A stretch of DNA of 64,000 bases. Origin: Megamerina dolium. Its lineage: Eukaryota > Arthropoda > Insecta > Diptera > Megamerinidae. This document shows, in pieces, positions 24,001-35,600 of the stretch (positions within the stretch are counted from its first letter, which is position 1; each line of letters begins with the position of its first letter). The stretch spans positions 110,931,417 through 110,995,416 of the forward strand of contig OY978525.1 in NCBI GenBank assembly GCA_963854835.1. Reading direction: 5' to 3'. A program made the position numbers and the translations under genes. The notes beneath the pieces are model-generated. The model was not told the DNA's origin. It did no database searches and was given only the letters and a program-made list of their open reading frames with translations.

Positions 24001-26293
24001 GTTTATAAGACCGTGATAGGTAACGAATCATGGATATTTGCGTATGAGCCCGAAATAAAGCATCAATCGACCGTGTGGGTTTTCCAAGACGAGCCAAACC
24101 CAAAAAACATCATATTTTGGAGGCGTTTCAGTTGGAGTGGCAAAAGTGCTTCGACAATTGGTTTGAGCGCTTTCAAAAGTGTATAAATCTTCATAGAGAA
24201 TACTTTGAAAAACAATACAACCATATTTGATGATAACCAAATGCATTTTCATACTTTTTAAAAAAATAAACAAGCTAACCCTCATATTATGAGTTATTTC
24301 AAGAAGATTGAAATATAAACGTAAATGCTGGTGAAATTTAAAAAAAAAAAAAAAAAACTACGCCTATCTTTCATATAATAGCACCCTTTGGAACATACAT
24401 TTCCAAGCTTTGTATTCATAAATGAAGCTGTAAATTGGTAAATATGAATATTTTTACCAACAACCCAATGACAACGAGACAGAGCGTTATTGGTTGAAAA
24501 TCGCATTTATATTCCATACCAAAGTACACTGTTTCCTGATTTTACGCAAATGGCATGGGTCAATTTAAAGTTTAGAAATAAAATCGGCTATAAAAAAAAA
24601 AAAGACTAATGAATATTTCTTCAAAATCATAAGATTATTCGAAAGATTGGACTTTTCGATTTAAGAATGAAAGACAACATCATTCGAATAACTGCCTTTG
24701 AAATTCTCCATCCGATCAACCCAATATTGCAGTATATTTTCGATTGTTTAATATTGTATATTTTCGAGAAAATATTTCAATTATATTTAATTTTATTAAT
24801 TTCAGTGTTTTCAATCGTGGTATAAAATGTTTCGATGACTACACAGCATGATGTTTGCCAGATAAATTAATGTTACACCGAAATAATGTGGAAGGTGCAA
24901 GAAATTATTATAAAAAATTATGCGATGATCCTGAATATCAATTGGGTAATATTTATAAAATATAATTTTTTCTTATGTGACATCAGGCGTTATTATATGT
25001 ATATTATGTAGGTGGAACACATTCAGATGTTCCCAACTTGATTAAATGTTCTCTTATGTGACACTTGTACACATGTATCGTATACATTGTTGCAGAGTAG
25101 TTTGGTTTTCATACAAATGTTTACATATAGTAATTTCAGTTTGCTGTTAAGTTCGAATGTTTTTCTATAATATATCGATTTCCTGAACTGCTTTTATTGA
25201 AACTTCTTATTTTATTGTTTCATAATTCAAGTAAAAATAGCCTTTGTCTTTGTTATTTCAAGAAATTTATTTATTCAGGAATATTGTGTTCTCAAGCGAA
25301 TATGATTTGTTTATGTTTAAATATCATTATATGAATTTGGAGATCAATGGCATCTGCCAATTAAATATAATGCTCAGCAAATACATTTCAACTATATAAA
25401 ATTCCATAATCCGATCCGATTTACATATACGTACATATATTTATAGTGACATGATAATATCTGCAAAATATATATTCTCGTATGCACACAATGGTTTTAC
25501 AGAGTACTTTCAACATGCGGACTGCTTCTCTCATATACAAAATGATTGGATGCAATGTGCGAAGAAATTTCAAAATATAACTGTTACATACAGTTTTATA
25601 GAACTTTGTTGGTAAGTTGTTTTGTTTATTTGCTTTAAGTTATGCTAGTGAACACATCATCATATATTCACATACATATTTCATTTACTCTGAGCTAATC
25701 AATAATTTTAAATCAAATGATGTCATTCATAGAATTTAGGCGTCACATAAATTGTTCATAATTCTCCATTATGATATTGGCTAATATCTTGACATCAGAT
25801 GATCGATTGCATTTAATTTTTCACTTTCACCATGTAATCGTCATTTAGTGCTGCGAAACAACCAAAATTTTTATTTAAAAACTTCGTCTCCCTAACACAT
25901 GCGGTGACCATATGTATGTATCATATTTGTATATCATTCAGGTTCATTTGCTTTTTCTATCGAATATATTCCATTTATATATTTGCACCATATACATATA
26001 CATTAATATACTTTTACAGCGCACGAAAAACGTTTATAAATTGTATTTACAATAGCGCCCGTAATAAATGTCATACACGCTCCGTCGAATTTGTACGTGA
26101 TGCAGCTCGTGTGATGTCAAATGAGAAACCTTATAGCGATTGTCCTCGACATAGGTATGCTGTATGCAATGCCGGATATGCAATTGGACATATAGTTTAT
26201 CGTCGAGATCGACGTCATCAATATGAAATGTATGGTTATGTTCTCTTGTGGACAATACTACCACTAGCAGTGATAATACTTGAGCTATTGTAA
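20763..26293 (+). CDS. four-exon secreted cysteine-rich protein gene
   Basis: Coding exons 20763-21043, 24806-24945, 25503-25611 and 26020-26293 join to 267 codons plus a stop. All introns are GT-AG with phases 2, 1 and 2 that agree at each junction. The protein has a charged N-terminus, a signal-peptide core at residues 19-31 (LISFVLIVCLTIA) and likely cleavage near residue 35. Fourteen cysteines follow, including a CC pair made by the exon 3/4 junction. A hydrophobic C-terminus (YVLLWTILPLAVIILELL) could be a GPI-anchor signal or membrane anchor. Its product would therefore be secreted or held at the cell surface. The cysteine layout recalls arthropod secreted Cys-rich families, but I do not recognise the family and assign no function. 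Codon 109 is TGA (24849-24851). Intron 1 (3.8 kb) holds three mobile elements. Either the sequence is miscalled, the allele is null, or the stop is read through. Confidence 0.7.
21601..23141. mobile_element. (GGAC)n repeat element in intron 1
   Basis: A 1.54-kb unit bounded by TATACCCTGCATA and its exact complement. A hairpin GTCGGC/GCCGAC lies just outside the left end (21580-21595). The interior has about three 298-bp tandem units, marked by GCCAGATT at 21966, GCCAGATT at 22263 and GCCATATT at 22561. Each contains CGACTACGATATTAATTTAA (or a variant) and TTTGTATGGG followed by GGGCGTGG. (ACGG)n runs at 22950-23006. The (GTCC)n core on the complement recalls the mini-me elements of Drosophila, which carry (GTCY)n; that link is inference. 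There is no ORF. Confidence 0.6.
23143..23228 (-). mobile_element. SINE 3' tail fragment (class A)
   Basis: The plus strand reads AATAAATATGTGGCACTTAA, AAGGGCTCATGGGCCGAGCT and TCTTCTATTACTATTGTGCG, the class A tail in reverse. Head and body are missing. It directly abuts the GGGTATAAA end of the preceding repeat. Confidence 0.75.
23360..24300 (+). pseudogene. mariner relic in intron 1
   Basis: Starts ALTREHFRTMIFYDF (23543), followed by a stop. Further parts include SFQDEFRKGRPKSVIVPETV, DRHVIYREIEAFLGISFTAV, CSRWIPHNLT, KKARVDWCKEMMKKFDR, GNESWIFAYEPE (first catalytic region, usual GDES changed to GNES) and STVWVFQDEPNPKNI. A large deletion near 24128 then joins to WQKCFDNWFERFQKCINLH and the C-terminus at about 24210. 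This removes the second and third catalytic Asp. A 5' flank GGGTTGCC near 23369 and AACCCTCAT near 24277 may be end remnants. Confidence 0.85.
24806..24945 (+). CDS. exon 2, with in-frame TGA
   Basis: The acceptor TTAATTTCAG precedes 24806. The first base completes Ala94, then VFNRGIKCFDDYTA, TGA at 24849-24851, CLPDKLMLHRNNVEGARNYY and KKLCDDPEYQL. The frame is open on both sides of the single stop. The donor is G/GTAATATTT at 24946. Confidence 0.7.
25503..25611 (+). CDS. exon 3
   Basis: The acceptor ATGGTTTTACAG precedes 25503. It encodes YFQHADCFSHIQNDWMQCAK, KFQNITVTYSFIELC, then TG of a split Cys codon. NIT and the preceding context form an N-glycosylation sequon. The donor is TTG/GTAAGTTG, close to consensus. 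Confidence 0.75.
26020..26293 (+). CDS. exon 4: C-terminal Cys domain and tail
   Basis: The acceptor CTTTTACAG precedes 26020. The first base completes the split Cys, giving a CC pair. It then encodes ARKTFINCIYNSARNKCHTR and further cysteines in SDC and AVC, and ends with a hydrophobic stretch of about 18 residues before TAA. No AATAAA was seen in the next 400 bp. Confidence 0.75.
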
Positions 26294-27189
26294 TCAGGAA
26301 TGTGTTTAATAGTGGATGAATATTTGATTCAAATTTGAATCAACATAGATATCATGCGGAAATTGACAAGGTAAATACATCAATATATCGATATCGAATG
26401 GTGTCAAAAACAATTCAACATTTTTACTTTTTATATTAACCTATATTAACCTATATTAACCTGTGCTTCTAATTGTATTCAATAATATATATTATCCAAT
26501 ATAATGTGTGTACTATGTGTGTACTATGAATACTATATTATGCTAAAATAGTACAATAATTCAGGTTGATGAATCAGTTGAAAGTATCAAAAACTTTGGA
26601 AAACTTTAGAGTGTCTTTATATATTGATTGTAATTAAAATTTAAAACTACAACAATATTAACCAATCCAATATTAACCAATTAAAAGCTTATGATACTAA
26701 ATGAAATTGAAGAGACTTGAATGAAATGCATCTGATATTATTGAACTGAATCTGAAATTGCAACAGTTTAGACAATTTGGAAAAATTTACTTAAGCTGGA
26801 GAGAGTGGTTTCATTCCTTAACATACTGGTCCCCTAATATTTTTTAGAGATGTTGCGGTATTGTAAGTAGCGTGTTGTGGATGTAGATGTTCATTCGGTG
26901 GTCCAACATTGATCCGTCCTTTCTAGTACCGTAATTCTTTATACGATGTTGTTGTGTCGCAGAAATTTTTAATGTTTGAAGAAAAATTATTTTTATTTAT
27001 ATTTTAATTTATAGTAGAAAATGGACAAAAAAAAAAAACAAATTTAGCTAAGCATCTCGTAAGGAGACAATTTGCAGTTGGTTGAAGTGGTGACTCATCC
27101 ATGATTCCAAATAGCGCTTACGCATCGTTTTGTTACCACATCCTCGCTTCCAACTGTTCGTTAGGTTGTTTGTGTGGGCAGCACGGTTA
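26294..27189. other. gene 3' flank
   Basis: Presumed 3' UTR and flank. It holds three copies of CCTATATTAA at 26440-26463. From about 26830 it becomes the 3' non-coding part of the minus-strand LINE that follows, but the boundary is not clear. Confidence 0.4.
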
Positions 27190-28190
27190 AATTCATTTCG
27201 TACTGTTTAGAAACCTTACGAGATCGCTGATATTTATTTCCGCCAACTCCTCTATGTTACTGAAGAGTGGTTTACATAGGGTGTTCATTCTATGCTTCCA
27301 AAGGGTAGGGCATTTACAAAGGAAGTGGAAGACCGTTTCCACTTGGTTACAACTGTGACAGAAATCGTTGTGGACAATTCCTATTTTGGCCCCCTGTTCT
27401 CCGATGAGCCAGAAACCAGTAATGACTGCCGTCAGTCTAGAGACGTCTTTACGGTTCCTGTTTATCAGTAACATTGATTGTTTATGATTGTATGTAGGCC
27501 ACAGTGACCTACTAGTTTTACATTTCGTAAGACTTTTCCACCTACAATCCGCTATTTGTAGATATTTTGTATTGATAGTTCTTTTAGCTACACTCAGCGG
27601 TATGAACTCCGGGTCTGCAAGAGCCTCTTGCATGGCAGATCCGCTTCTTGCCAGTTCGTCGGCTTTTTCCTTCCCTTCTATATTCCGGTGTCCCGGAACC
27701 CAGATCAATGAAACGTTGTGCCGTTCGCTGAGTGTATTGAGGCTCATTTTGCCTTGTTCCACTAGGAAGGAGGATATGACGGCTGAATTCAAGGCTGAAT
27801 TGCAGCTTGGCTGTCTGATAGTATAACTATGTTGAGCTTGAATCTGAAGTCCGCGGTTAGTATCCTACAAGCTTCCCCGATTGCAAACACCTCCGCCTGG
27901 AATACGCTAGACAGGTTAGGGAGGCACACAGACTTGTCCACTTTCAATCTCTCTGTATATATACATGCCCCTACGCCACAATCCATTTTGGAGCCGTCCG
28001 TGTAGATTGTGGTGTCGTAGCTGTTTAACAAATTCACAGAAGTTTGCTGTGTTTACTTTAGTTTACTACTGTGAAGTTTCTATTGATATTCATCCTCGGG
28101 ATAATGTAGTCGGTCCTGTCAGACGCATATTGTGTTTCCCTTGTTAGTATGTTCTCTCCTTCCTTTAGCCAATTGCAGTACTTATAAGAC
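27190..28190 (-). pseudogene. RNase-H-bearing LINE, C-terminal part
   Basis: Minus-strand end of a non-LTR retrotransposon of the I/R1/jockey group, with an RNase H domain. The active-site series is visible: TTIYTDGSK near 28010 (Asp), FQAEVFAIGEAC near 27910 (Glu), SDSQAA near 27810 (Asp), and LIWVPGHRNIEGKEKADELA near 27705-27650 (His, Asp). A zinc-knuckle-like tail follows: CHSCNQVETVFHFLCKCP near 27360-27310. A short duplication of AATTCAGCC near 27785-27798 shifts the frame after SDSQAA. The reverse transcriptase is missing upstream, so it is 5'-truncated and dead. Confidence 0.85.
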
Positions 28191-29592
28191 AAAAGAAAAA
28201 AAAAAAGACTCAGATTACAGCGATTGCTGTATTCTTTTGAATAAATTCAAAAAATCATTTCAATTCATTCCGAATCATATTTAATTGGTTTCAAATTACA
28301 ATAAGAATTTTTGACTTTTCTCGAGACACCCAACACAATTCTCAGCAAATGACTGGAAATATAAAAAAAATTATGGAAAAATAAATGATTTGTGCCAACT
28401 TTATTTACGGTCAGTATGACATCACTTTCTTCCACAAAAATTAAAAAATTTGTCAAAAATGTAAACAAAACCATTGAACTATGACATGACTAATCGATTT
28501 TATAGAGTTTATGTATTGTATTAGTACATACAAATTAAGTAAAAAAATTTATTGGATGTTAAAAATGTTTATTGTGTATTGCAATAAGTGTATAACCAAT
28601 ATATATATATCTTTTGGAGTAATTTCTAATAGCATTTTTGCTTATAATAATTGTGATCAATGTTGGACTGTGTTTAAAATGTTAATAATGGTTAATCATG
28701 TTAAAATATGTCATGTTAAAAATAACTTTAAATAATACAAATAATGAAAATAACTTTAAAATAAGAAGTGGATTAAACAATCAAGTTTATGGACATCTAA
28801 AGATTAACACTCTTGGTATTGAAAATTAAATGTTATTTTACTATTTGATGTTTATTTGATGTTTAGAGGATTTGAGAATATTTTTAGAATATATATTTAT
28901 TTTCTATAAAATATATTATAATAGAAATATTACAAATGTTACGTTTTTATATTAAATCTAATAAATGTTATTAAGATGAATATGATACAGTTAAAGAAGT
29001 TTATATATTAAGTAAAGCAAAAGTTGAGAATAAAAATAATTTCAGTATAATAATGACAAATTTATTATATTTATATACTTATGTCTCAGAAATGAAATGT
29101 TGAAAATCACATATGGATACAGAAATTAAGAATTAAATGTAATATGTAATGTACACATATGTATATACCAAAGAAGTTGATACTCATGTTGCTAGAAATA
29201 AGTATACTGACATCATTTGTAAACATGTCATAAACTCATGATACATATGCATATGTATATTCCAAAGAAGTTGATACTCATGTTGCTACAAATATGTGTA
29301 CTGATATGATTTGTAAACATGCTATAAACTCCGAAAGAATTATCTATATCAAATCTAAAAATACTATGAGCTACTGCAAGTAAACTCAATGGCAAAAATT
29401 AAGTAGTTAAAATTAAACTATCGAAAATTTGTCGGAGCTAAATATTTAGGTTGATCAAAATTACACAGTAAATACACGGTTGTACCTGAGTAATAGAAAG
29501 TATTTTCTGAAATAATTTGGGTCGCTAAATTCCAAATATTTATTTTTCACAATTGAGAGACCCAATTCGTTTCATTAGGAATGAAATATCGA
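28191..29592. other. Intergenic AT-rich
   Basis: Very AT-rich with no gene recognised. A diverged 94-bp tandem duplication lies at 29146-29335; both units contain CCAAAGAAGTTGATACTCAT (29168 and 29262). Confidence 0.5.
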
Positions 29593-30798
29593 CATATGAA
29601 AACATTCAATCCTTGCTTCTGAGGTATGGGGTGTGTTTAGCAACATTACGAAGAAAATGACGAGAAACATTTTTCTGAAACATACTTACCCTCTATATCA
29701 GCCATACGTTCGTAAACCAAGGGAACAGCGGTAAAAATTGCCCCGTAAAAGCTAAAAACTTAGCACAAATGCTAGAGATTTATTCATTCTCGGCTGGTAC
29801 TAATTGAAGCAATTATTTTGCCATTAAAGTTGGTTAAAAGTTTATATAAAAATGAATTTGCATTCAATTTTTTTGAATGAATTTTTCAATTTTGTTTCCA
29901 AAAGTTAGCGATGCAATCATTAAAATAGATAGAATATTCTTAAAATTAGACAATCAATGCCATTCAATTGCCCAGTATTTGATCACTTGCTCTCTTCAAA
30001 CGAACTTTTAGCATGGAAAAGCATTAAAGAAGTCATTGCACATATTCTAGGCATAAACCATTCACCTGTTGTTCGAACAAAGTTCGATTCTATGATAAAT
30101 GCGTTCGAAATACGAGGTATTCATATGTCAATAAAACTAAATTTTTGGAATTTCCATATGGATTACTTTGAGCATCAATCAAAATCCTTGTTTATCAAGT
30201 GGACCTCACGAAAATAGACTGAAGTCTGTTAGAGCATATGAGTCTCACGGCTGATACTTCTGACGGTCAAGCACAAGTTTTACGGACACTGCGACCATAC
30301 GAGGTCTTTTGTACCCAAGCCAGTCTACGACTCTAGAATCTCCTCTACCTTTTTAATAAAATATAGAATTGATCTTGTTGAACTTTTGATGATTGAAGCT
30401 GATGTAAAATAAAATATGGTAAAATGTGAATTCCATAAATTAAATACCCAAATTTTTACTTTTACATTATATATTGCTTGATAACTATAGTCATTTATAG
30501 TGTATGGACCCATGTAAAATCAACTCTGCATAAGTACGATATTAATCCCTGAAAGGCAATTTCGGTTTTGACAAATTTCTGGGCTTTGGATTACGTTTTG
30601 AACTTTTTATGAGCAAAATTTTGCTCTTGCTTATGTGTATTTGTAAAAACTTAAAAAAAAGGTCTAAATTACCTACATATATATGGAGGAAGTAGATGGT
30701 TAATATGTTCTACAAAATGTTTCTTACAATTTTCTCTAGAATGTTGCGAAACATTCCACATACCTCAGAAGTAAGGATCGTATAGTTTCATATGCGTA
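29593..30798. repeat. inverted-repeat pair bracketing an ORF relic
   Basis: The arm at 29593-29699 and the complement of 30685-30794 align over about 105 bp at an estimated 75-80% identity. Shared blocks include CATATGAAA, CTTCTGAGGTATG, GCAACATT, GAGAAAA-like sequence and AGAAACATTT. The 1.2-kb interval between them contains the reading frame at 29957-30217. The arrangement fits a decayed DNA transposon with long inverted ends. Confidence 0.5.
29957..30217 (+). pseudogene. fragment of arthropod mobile-element ORF
   Basis: An 86-codon frame reading AWKSIKEVIAHILGINHSP, FDSMINAFEIRGIHMSIKLN and FHMDYFEHQ. The order W-K-x-V-(x)n-LG-(x)n-M-(x)n-G-x-x-MS-x-K-x-x-F, then H-x-DYF, is a pattern I associate with a repetitive arthropod ORF family whose usual ending (a GERFHQD-like motif) is missing here. 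The family's function is not known to me. It is probably a truncated relic, as its neighbours are non-coding and it lies between inverted arms. Confidence 0.45.
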
Positions 30799-31138
30799 TT
30801 CACTGTAGGAATGGACCAGAGGGTGAAAGGTTTGACTTCATCTAAAAAAAAAAAATTATAAAATTTCGATGTAAACGTTCAAAATACGTATATTTTTTAT
30901 ATTCATGTGTGTTATTCAAGAAATATAGTGTACTATTTGTTAGAATATAAATTTACTATATATTTATGTACTTTCATGTGTATGTAGGATAAATATTACA
31001 GTACTCCCTGTGTATCAATTATATGTGCCATATACGAGTAGCTAGTGAATATGCAAACCGTAAAAATTGTTAATTATCTTGACTCGACGGCTTAGTGCGT
31101 GTGACATCAGACCAGACCGAGCGAAATAAAAATAGGTA
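30799..31138. other. Intergenic, no recognised gene
   Basis: AT-rich, with a poly-A run near 30845. Nothing was recognised. Confidence 0.4.
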
Positions 31139-31140
31139 TA

Positions 31141-32529
31141 CAGTGAACCCTCGGTTAACGAACACAATTCGTGACAGAATCTTGTTCGTTATGCGAAACG
31201 TTCTTTAGCAAATCTATTATTTTCATATAAATCAATATAAATCAATGTAAAACAATGTGTTATATAACACATTATGATACATATATGAATCCTATATTTG
31301 TTGGAAATTGAATATAGGATGAAATGAGGATATTTGTAACGCAAAAAAAAAATAATTTTTTTTGTACAAACCTGTTTTTATAATACCTACATGAAATCGT
31401 TGGTTTCCGTTTGTTGCAAATGGGACAAAGCATTATTATTGAATAAATCTGTGGCGGGATTTAACCACTGTCCGATTGGGGTGATGATTTTTAATGTATG
31501 ATGCCAAAAGACACCCTTGCTTTTAGCATTTCTCTAATTGTACTAGACCGTTGTTGTCCTTCTGTTACCTCCTCGCCTCATTGCTGTAAAGCATAAAGTT
31601 TCTTCATGAAAGTTTCGAGAGTTCTCTTGGTAATACACTCCTATGCCTTTCCAATAATTTTAATACAGGCAACGCTGGCAAAGTTCTTTAGTGTAGAGCA
31701 TTTTGAAATTAGGAATAACTTGCTGGTCCATAAGCTGAAGTAATGGAGTAGTTTTAGGAGGTAAAAAGTGAATTTTGATGAATTTGAGCTTTTCAATGAG
31801 ATCCCTGGTGGATGGGAAGGAGCGTTGTCCACAAGCAAAGGAAGGCATGAAATGGTAAATCCATCTCAATAAAATATTTCATCATAGACGAAGCAAAACA
31901 TTTGTTGACCCAATAGTAAAAATGTCACGTGTCACCCAAGCATTACTGTTGGACCTCCATATGACACTAAGCCTGCTCTTATCGACAATATCATGCATCA
32001 ATATCCCGGCTGATGCATAACAAATTTAATATCGAAGAGATTTTTCTTTCGAAGGGTACTCACCTGTCGGCAAGAAATTGGCAATTCTTCCGGCAGTAAC
32101 AATTTGCCATGAAAAAGCTTCTAAAAGAACTCTGTGACATAGCTCAAAAAAGTGATATCACAAGAGTTCTGCCGTTCGGAACCGGCTTAAATAAGTAGGT
32201 CCCTCGGCCAATGAGCCCCTCGGGGCTTTAAGTGTCACATATTTATTTTTAAAGCGGTATTTCACGGTTTTTTGGTTTGGCATTGCTTTCTTCTGTGTAG
32301 TTATATAGGTTGCGTTTGATAATTTTTCCCAAAACAATCCCGTTTGGTCACAATTATGAATGCCAGTATGTGTTTTAAAATTTTCGAACCACCCTTTGCT
32401 TACTTTAAACGTTTCTTTCGTTTTTTTTCGTTGGTCGTTAGACGAAACTTCGTTCGCTTTTAAACAACAAATTTTGTTCGTTATGCAAAAAGTTCGTCAA
32501 GCAGGCGTTCGTTAACCGAGGGTTCACTG
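31141..32529 (-). mobile_element. Tigger/pogo-like DNA transposon, defective
   Basis: 1,389-bp element. The left end is CAGTGAACCCTCGGTTAACG and the right end is its complement; 23 of 25 bases match. TA lies on both sides (31139-31140, 32530-32531), as expected for the Tc1/mariner-pogo group. Transposase pieces are on the minus strand: SKGWFENF-like and CDQTGLFWEKLS near 32390-32310, KSRLSVIWRSN near 31990, then VDNAPSHPP (catalytic Asp) and FLPPKTTPLLQLMDQQVIPN near 31775-31715, KLYTKELCQRC near 31690. Frameshifts, stops and a SINE insertion at 32005-32250 break it. The N-terminal DNA-binding region is largely missing. Confidence 0.85.
32005..32250 (+). mobile_element. 5'-truncated SINE inside Tigger-like element
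   Basis: Starts at CGGCTGATGCATAACAAATT, so it lacks the A and B boxes. The body (TTCTTCCGGCAGTAACAATT, CTGCCGTTCGGAACCGGC) is well preserved. The class A tail, GCCCCTCGGGGCTTTAAGTG, ends at ATATTTATTTTT. It lies inside the transposase frame and so inserted after the host element. Confidence 0.85.
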
Positions 32530-32561
32530 TACATATGTATACTGATTAAAGTTTTTCAATT

Positions 32562-32633
32562 TTCGATTTTCGAACTCATGACCTACGACCGATGTACAAG
32601 AGCCCAATGCACTAACCAACTGAGCTTTGTCAT
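32562..32633 (-). repeat. tRNA-like sequence, possible SINE head
   Basis: On the minus strand it reads AGCTCAGTTGGTTAGTGCAT (A-box region), then GGTCGTAGGTCATGAGTTCG (B-box region). It has no convincing acceptor stem and the B box is off consensus, so it is a tRNA-derived repeat head rather than a working tRNA gene. It differs from the main SINE family here. Confidence 0.45.
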
Positions 32634-32639
32634 CCCATT

Positions 32640-35600
32640 ATTGTAGTAACATTTAAACATAAATAATGAAAGTATTAAATATTTCAAAAAATAAGAAGAA
32701 GGAGAATATGTATCAAAAAATTAATATTGTTTTAGTAAAACATAACTAAATAAGAGATAATTTAGAAAAAAAAATATTTTTTTTCACAAATTAAAAATTT
32801 TTGGAAATCAAAAACGTGAAAAAATTGGAAAATAAATTTATTCTAATTAAATATAATAAGAAATATTAAAAATTAAATAATAAATATTCGAATAACTTAC
32901 ATTTTGTGAATTCAAAAATTGGAAAAATATAAAATACCAATAAGAAATAATGTGGTATAAAGAAGTAGGACGAGCGAACTTCGGTATACTGATTAATCAC
33001 ATATTGGAACCAGTATATAATCATGGGATATATTAAAATAAATAAAATATATATACAAAAATATAAAAATAATTTAGCTCAATTTCAAAATGAATGTTAT
33101 CAACTGAACTGAATTGAAAATGCTATAATGGGATAGAGATTCAGGTAAACAATGCTACCTTTAAGTTATGAATTGAGCTTCAATTTTAGCTTCTCATATA
33201 AAATGTACATTTTTGAGAAAGCCAACCAACAGAGTGTTCAATATTTGTTATTAAAATAAAGAAAAAGCAAATGAAAATAGTACAATAAAATGGTCTATAT
33301 ATGCTCCGATACCTTATACCAACACCGATACCGATCCAAAAAAGAAAGGAAGAGTAGAAGATGACGTCTTCAGCAATTCTCTGGATCAATGTCAAAAAAC
33401 ACCGCAGCTGTTCAAACGTTTCCTGGCCTATTTGAGTTGCAAAAATAGATATTTGTTCTTACTTCTGCCATTGAACAACCATTTCACGTCCTGAAACCAT
33501 CTTCAAACGGATTTCAAACATACAAATGAAAGAGTAACTCTTTAAACTAATACTCAAACAGGAAAATGTCGTTAACTGTGCTCATTTCAATAAAATCGTT
33601 CAGAAAACTTCTGGAAATTTGTCATCACAAATCTGACAATCTTCGACAAAACTCTTCAATAGTATTTCTCTGGGAATACAAGGACCAACGAATACATCTT
33701 TCCAAGAACCGGTACCATAAATCGTTTTCCGCTAAGGAAACACAACAAGTATAAGTTCTATTGATTTTCGCCGGTCAATTTATCGGATGATATTGTATTT
33801 GATCGGCGTTGCCATCTTTTTGACCTATTTTGGACTACTGTGGGACCGCAAGGTATAGCACATAATCGATATTCGAATGGAGTTTCCATTCAGTGATTGA
33901 GTTGGCACTGTAAAAGGTAACGTCGCAATCTAAACACTTATAAATTCTGAATTATGGCTTACTTTCTTGCTACTTACAGATATTAAATCCATAATCATCT
34001 CCGAAGAATTCATCACATAGTGTCCAATACGCCATTGAAATAAAAAATCAGCTATTTTCTCAAGACTCCATCCTTTTCTGCTTAATAAACTACACATTTC
34101 CAAATATGAATGGCAGAGTTGACGTTTGATCAAGACTTATACATATGTAATTACTTAGTATAATGTTGAAAGTCTGGGCAATAATCCGATTGAGGATGGA
34201 TTCTAAAATGACGGGATACTGATATTTTAAGTTCCAGCTAAAGTAACCACAGATCAAAGCCCTCTTATCCAGTGAAACCCCTTCAAAGGACTAACCAAAT
34301 TTTTATGGAGCATAGCGAATCCAAACAATAATATTTTAACCATAAACAAACGGTATGATAGAATGTATTCGAGACTATTCACAATTCATTTATAAACTAT
34401 TGTAAAAATGTGTTTTTCAATAGTTTTGAAAATGTGAACAAATAAAAACTATGTGATTGTATTTGAGTGTAAAACGGGGAATATGCATTTCTCTTAAAAA
34501 CCATATTGATTTCGACATTTTTGTAATCACTTCAGTATTCAACTATTCTCTGTTAGTGCTATAAGATTGTGGAATTCAATACAATCAATATTAATCTGCT
34601 TGCACCATCGTCATCTTTATATCTATGATATTTCTCTAGCACATCTAGCCTATTCACTCGTCATCTATCACAAAATCAGACTCTGATTAGCTGATGTCCC
34701 TTCATAACATTCAGCGTAAAGCCCTTTTCAGTGCTCATGAAGTACGTACCTCATGTACTCCCAATTAAGGTAAGAAAAGAATTTAAAGATTTTATTTCAA
34801 TGAACTTTGAGTTTAACTAGGTAGCTTGCTAGCTATTGTACCCAGTAGGTAGGGGGAGTAGAAAAAGTCGTGTAATTAAATCTACTCTATATAATTAATA
34901 ATACAATACCAGCTGAAATATGAGTAGTAAAAGAAGATGCAGTTGATGTTGATGATCATGATGATGATGATGTTGATGATGATGGCAATAATGATGTAAT
35001 GTGAGCAGAAGCAAAAGAAAATATTTTTTAACACCTTCAAGATCATTAAATGTGCGGTTCAGTTCCTTTACATAGTCAAATGCATTTATTATTGTTGCCA
35101 TGTTAATGAATATAACAATACCTTAAATACCGACAATGATCTGAGCCGATCAAAGCTACAACAACAACAACAACAAGAACAACAACATATAGAAGTTGTG
35201 AAAAGAAAAGCTACACTGATGATGGTGCCACACAAACTCATACTCATACATGCACATACATACAGATTATCGCCTACAAGAACATGCACATTCGAGTTAT
35301 TCTATTTTGATTTTCTTTTGCAGCAAAAAAAAAAAAAATCCATATTAATATAAAATCTTTACTCATATCTACAAGTATATGTACTCGTATATGATACATT
35401 GAAGCGTGCATGTGTACGATTGCCAATTGAATGTAATCAAGTGTGTCTATAGAGTAAGCATAGGTAATGCAAAAAAAAAAAAAACAAAAAAAAAATACAT
35501 AAATAAATAAAAGCATGCATAAAACCCTATAACAAGGGTCATTTACTTATGTATGTATGTATGTATTAACTATGTTTTACGCAACACAACAACACAGCTT

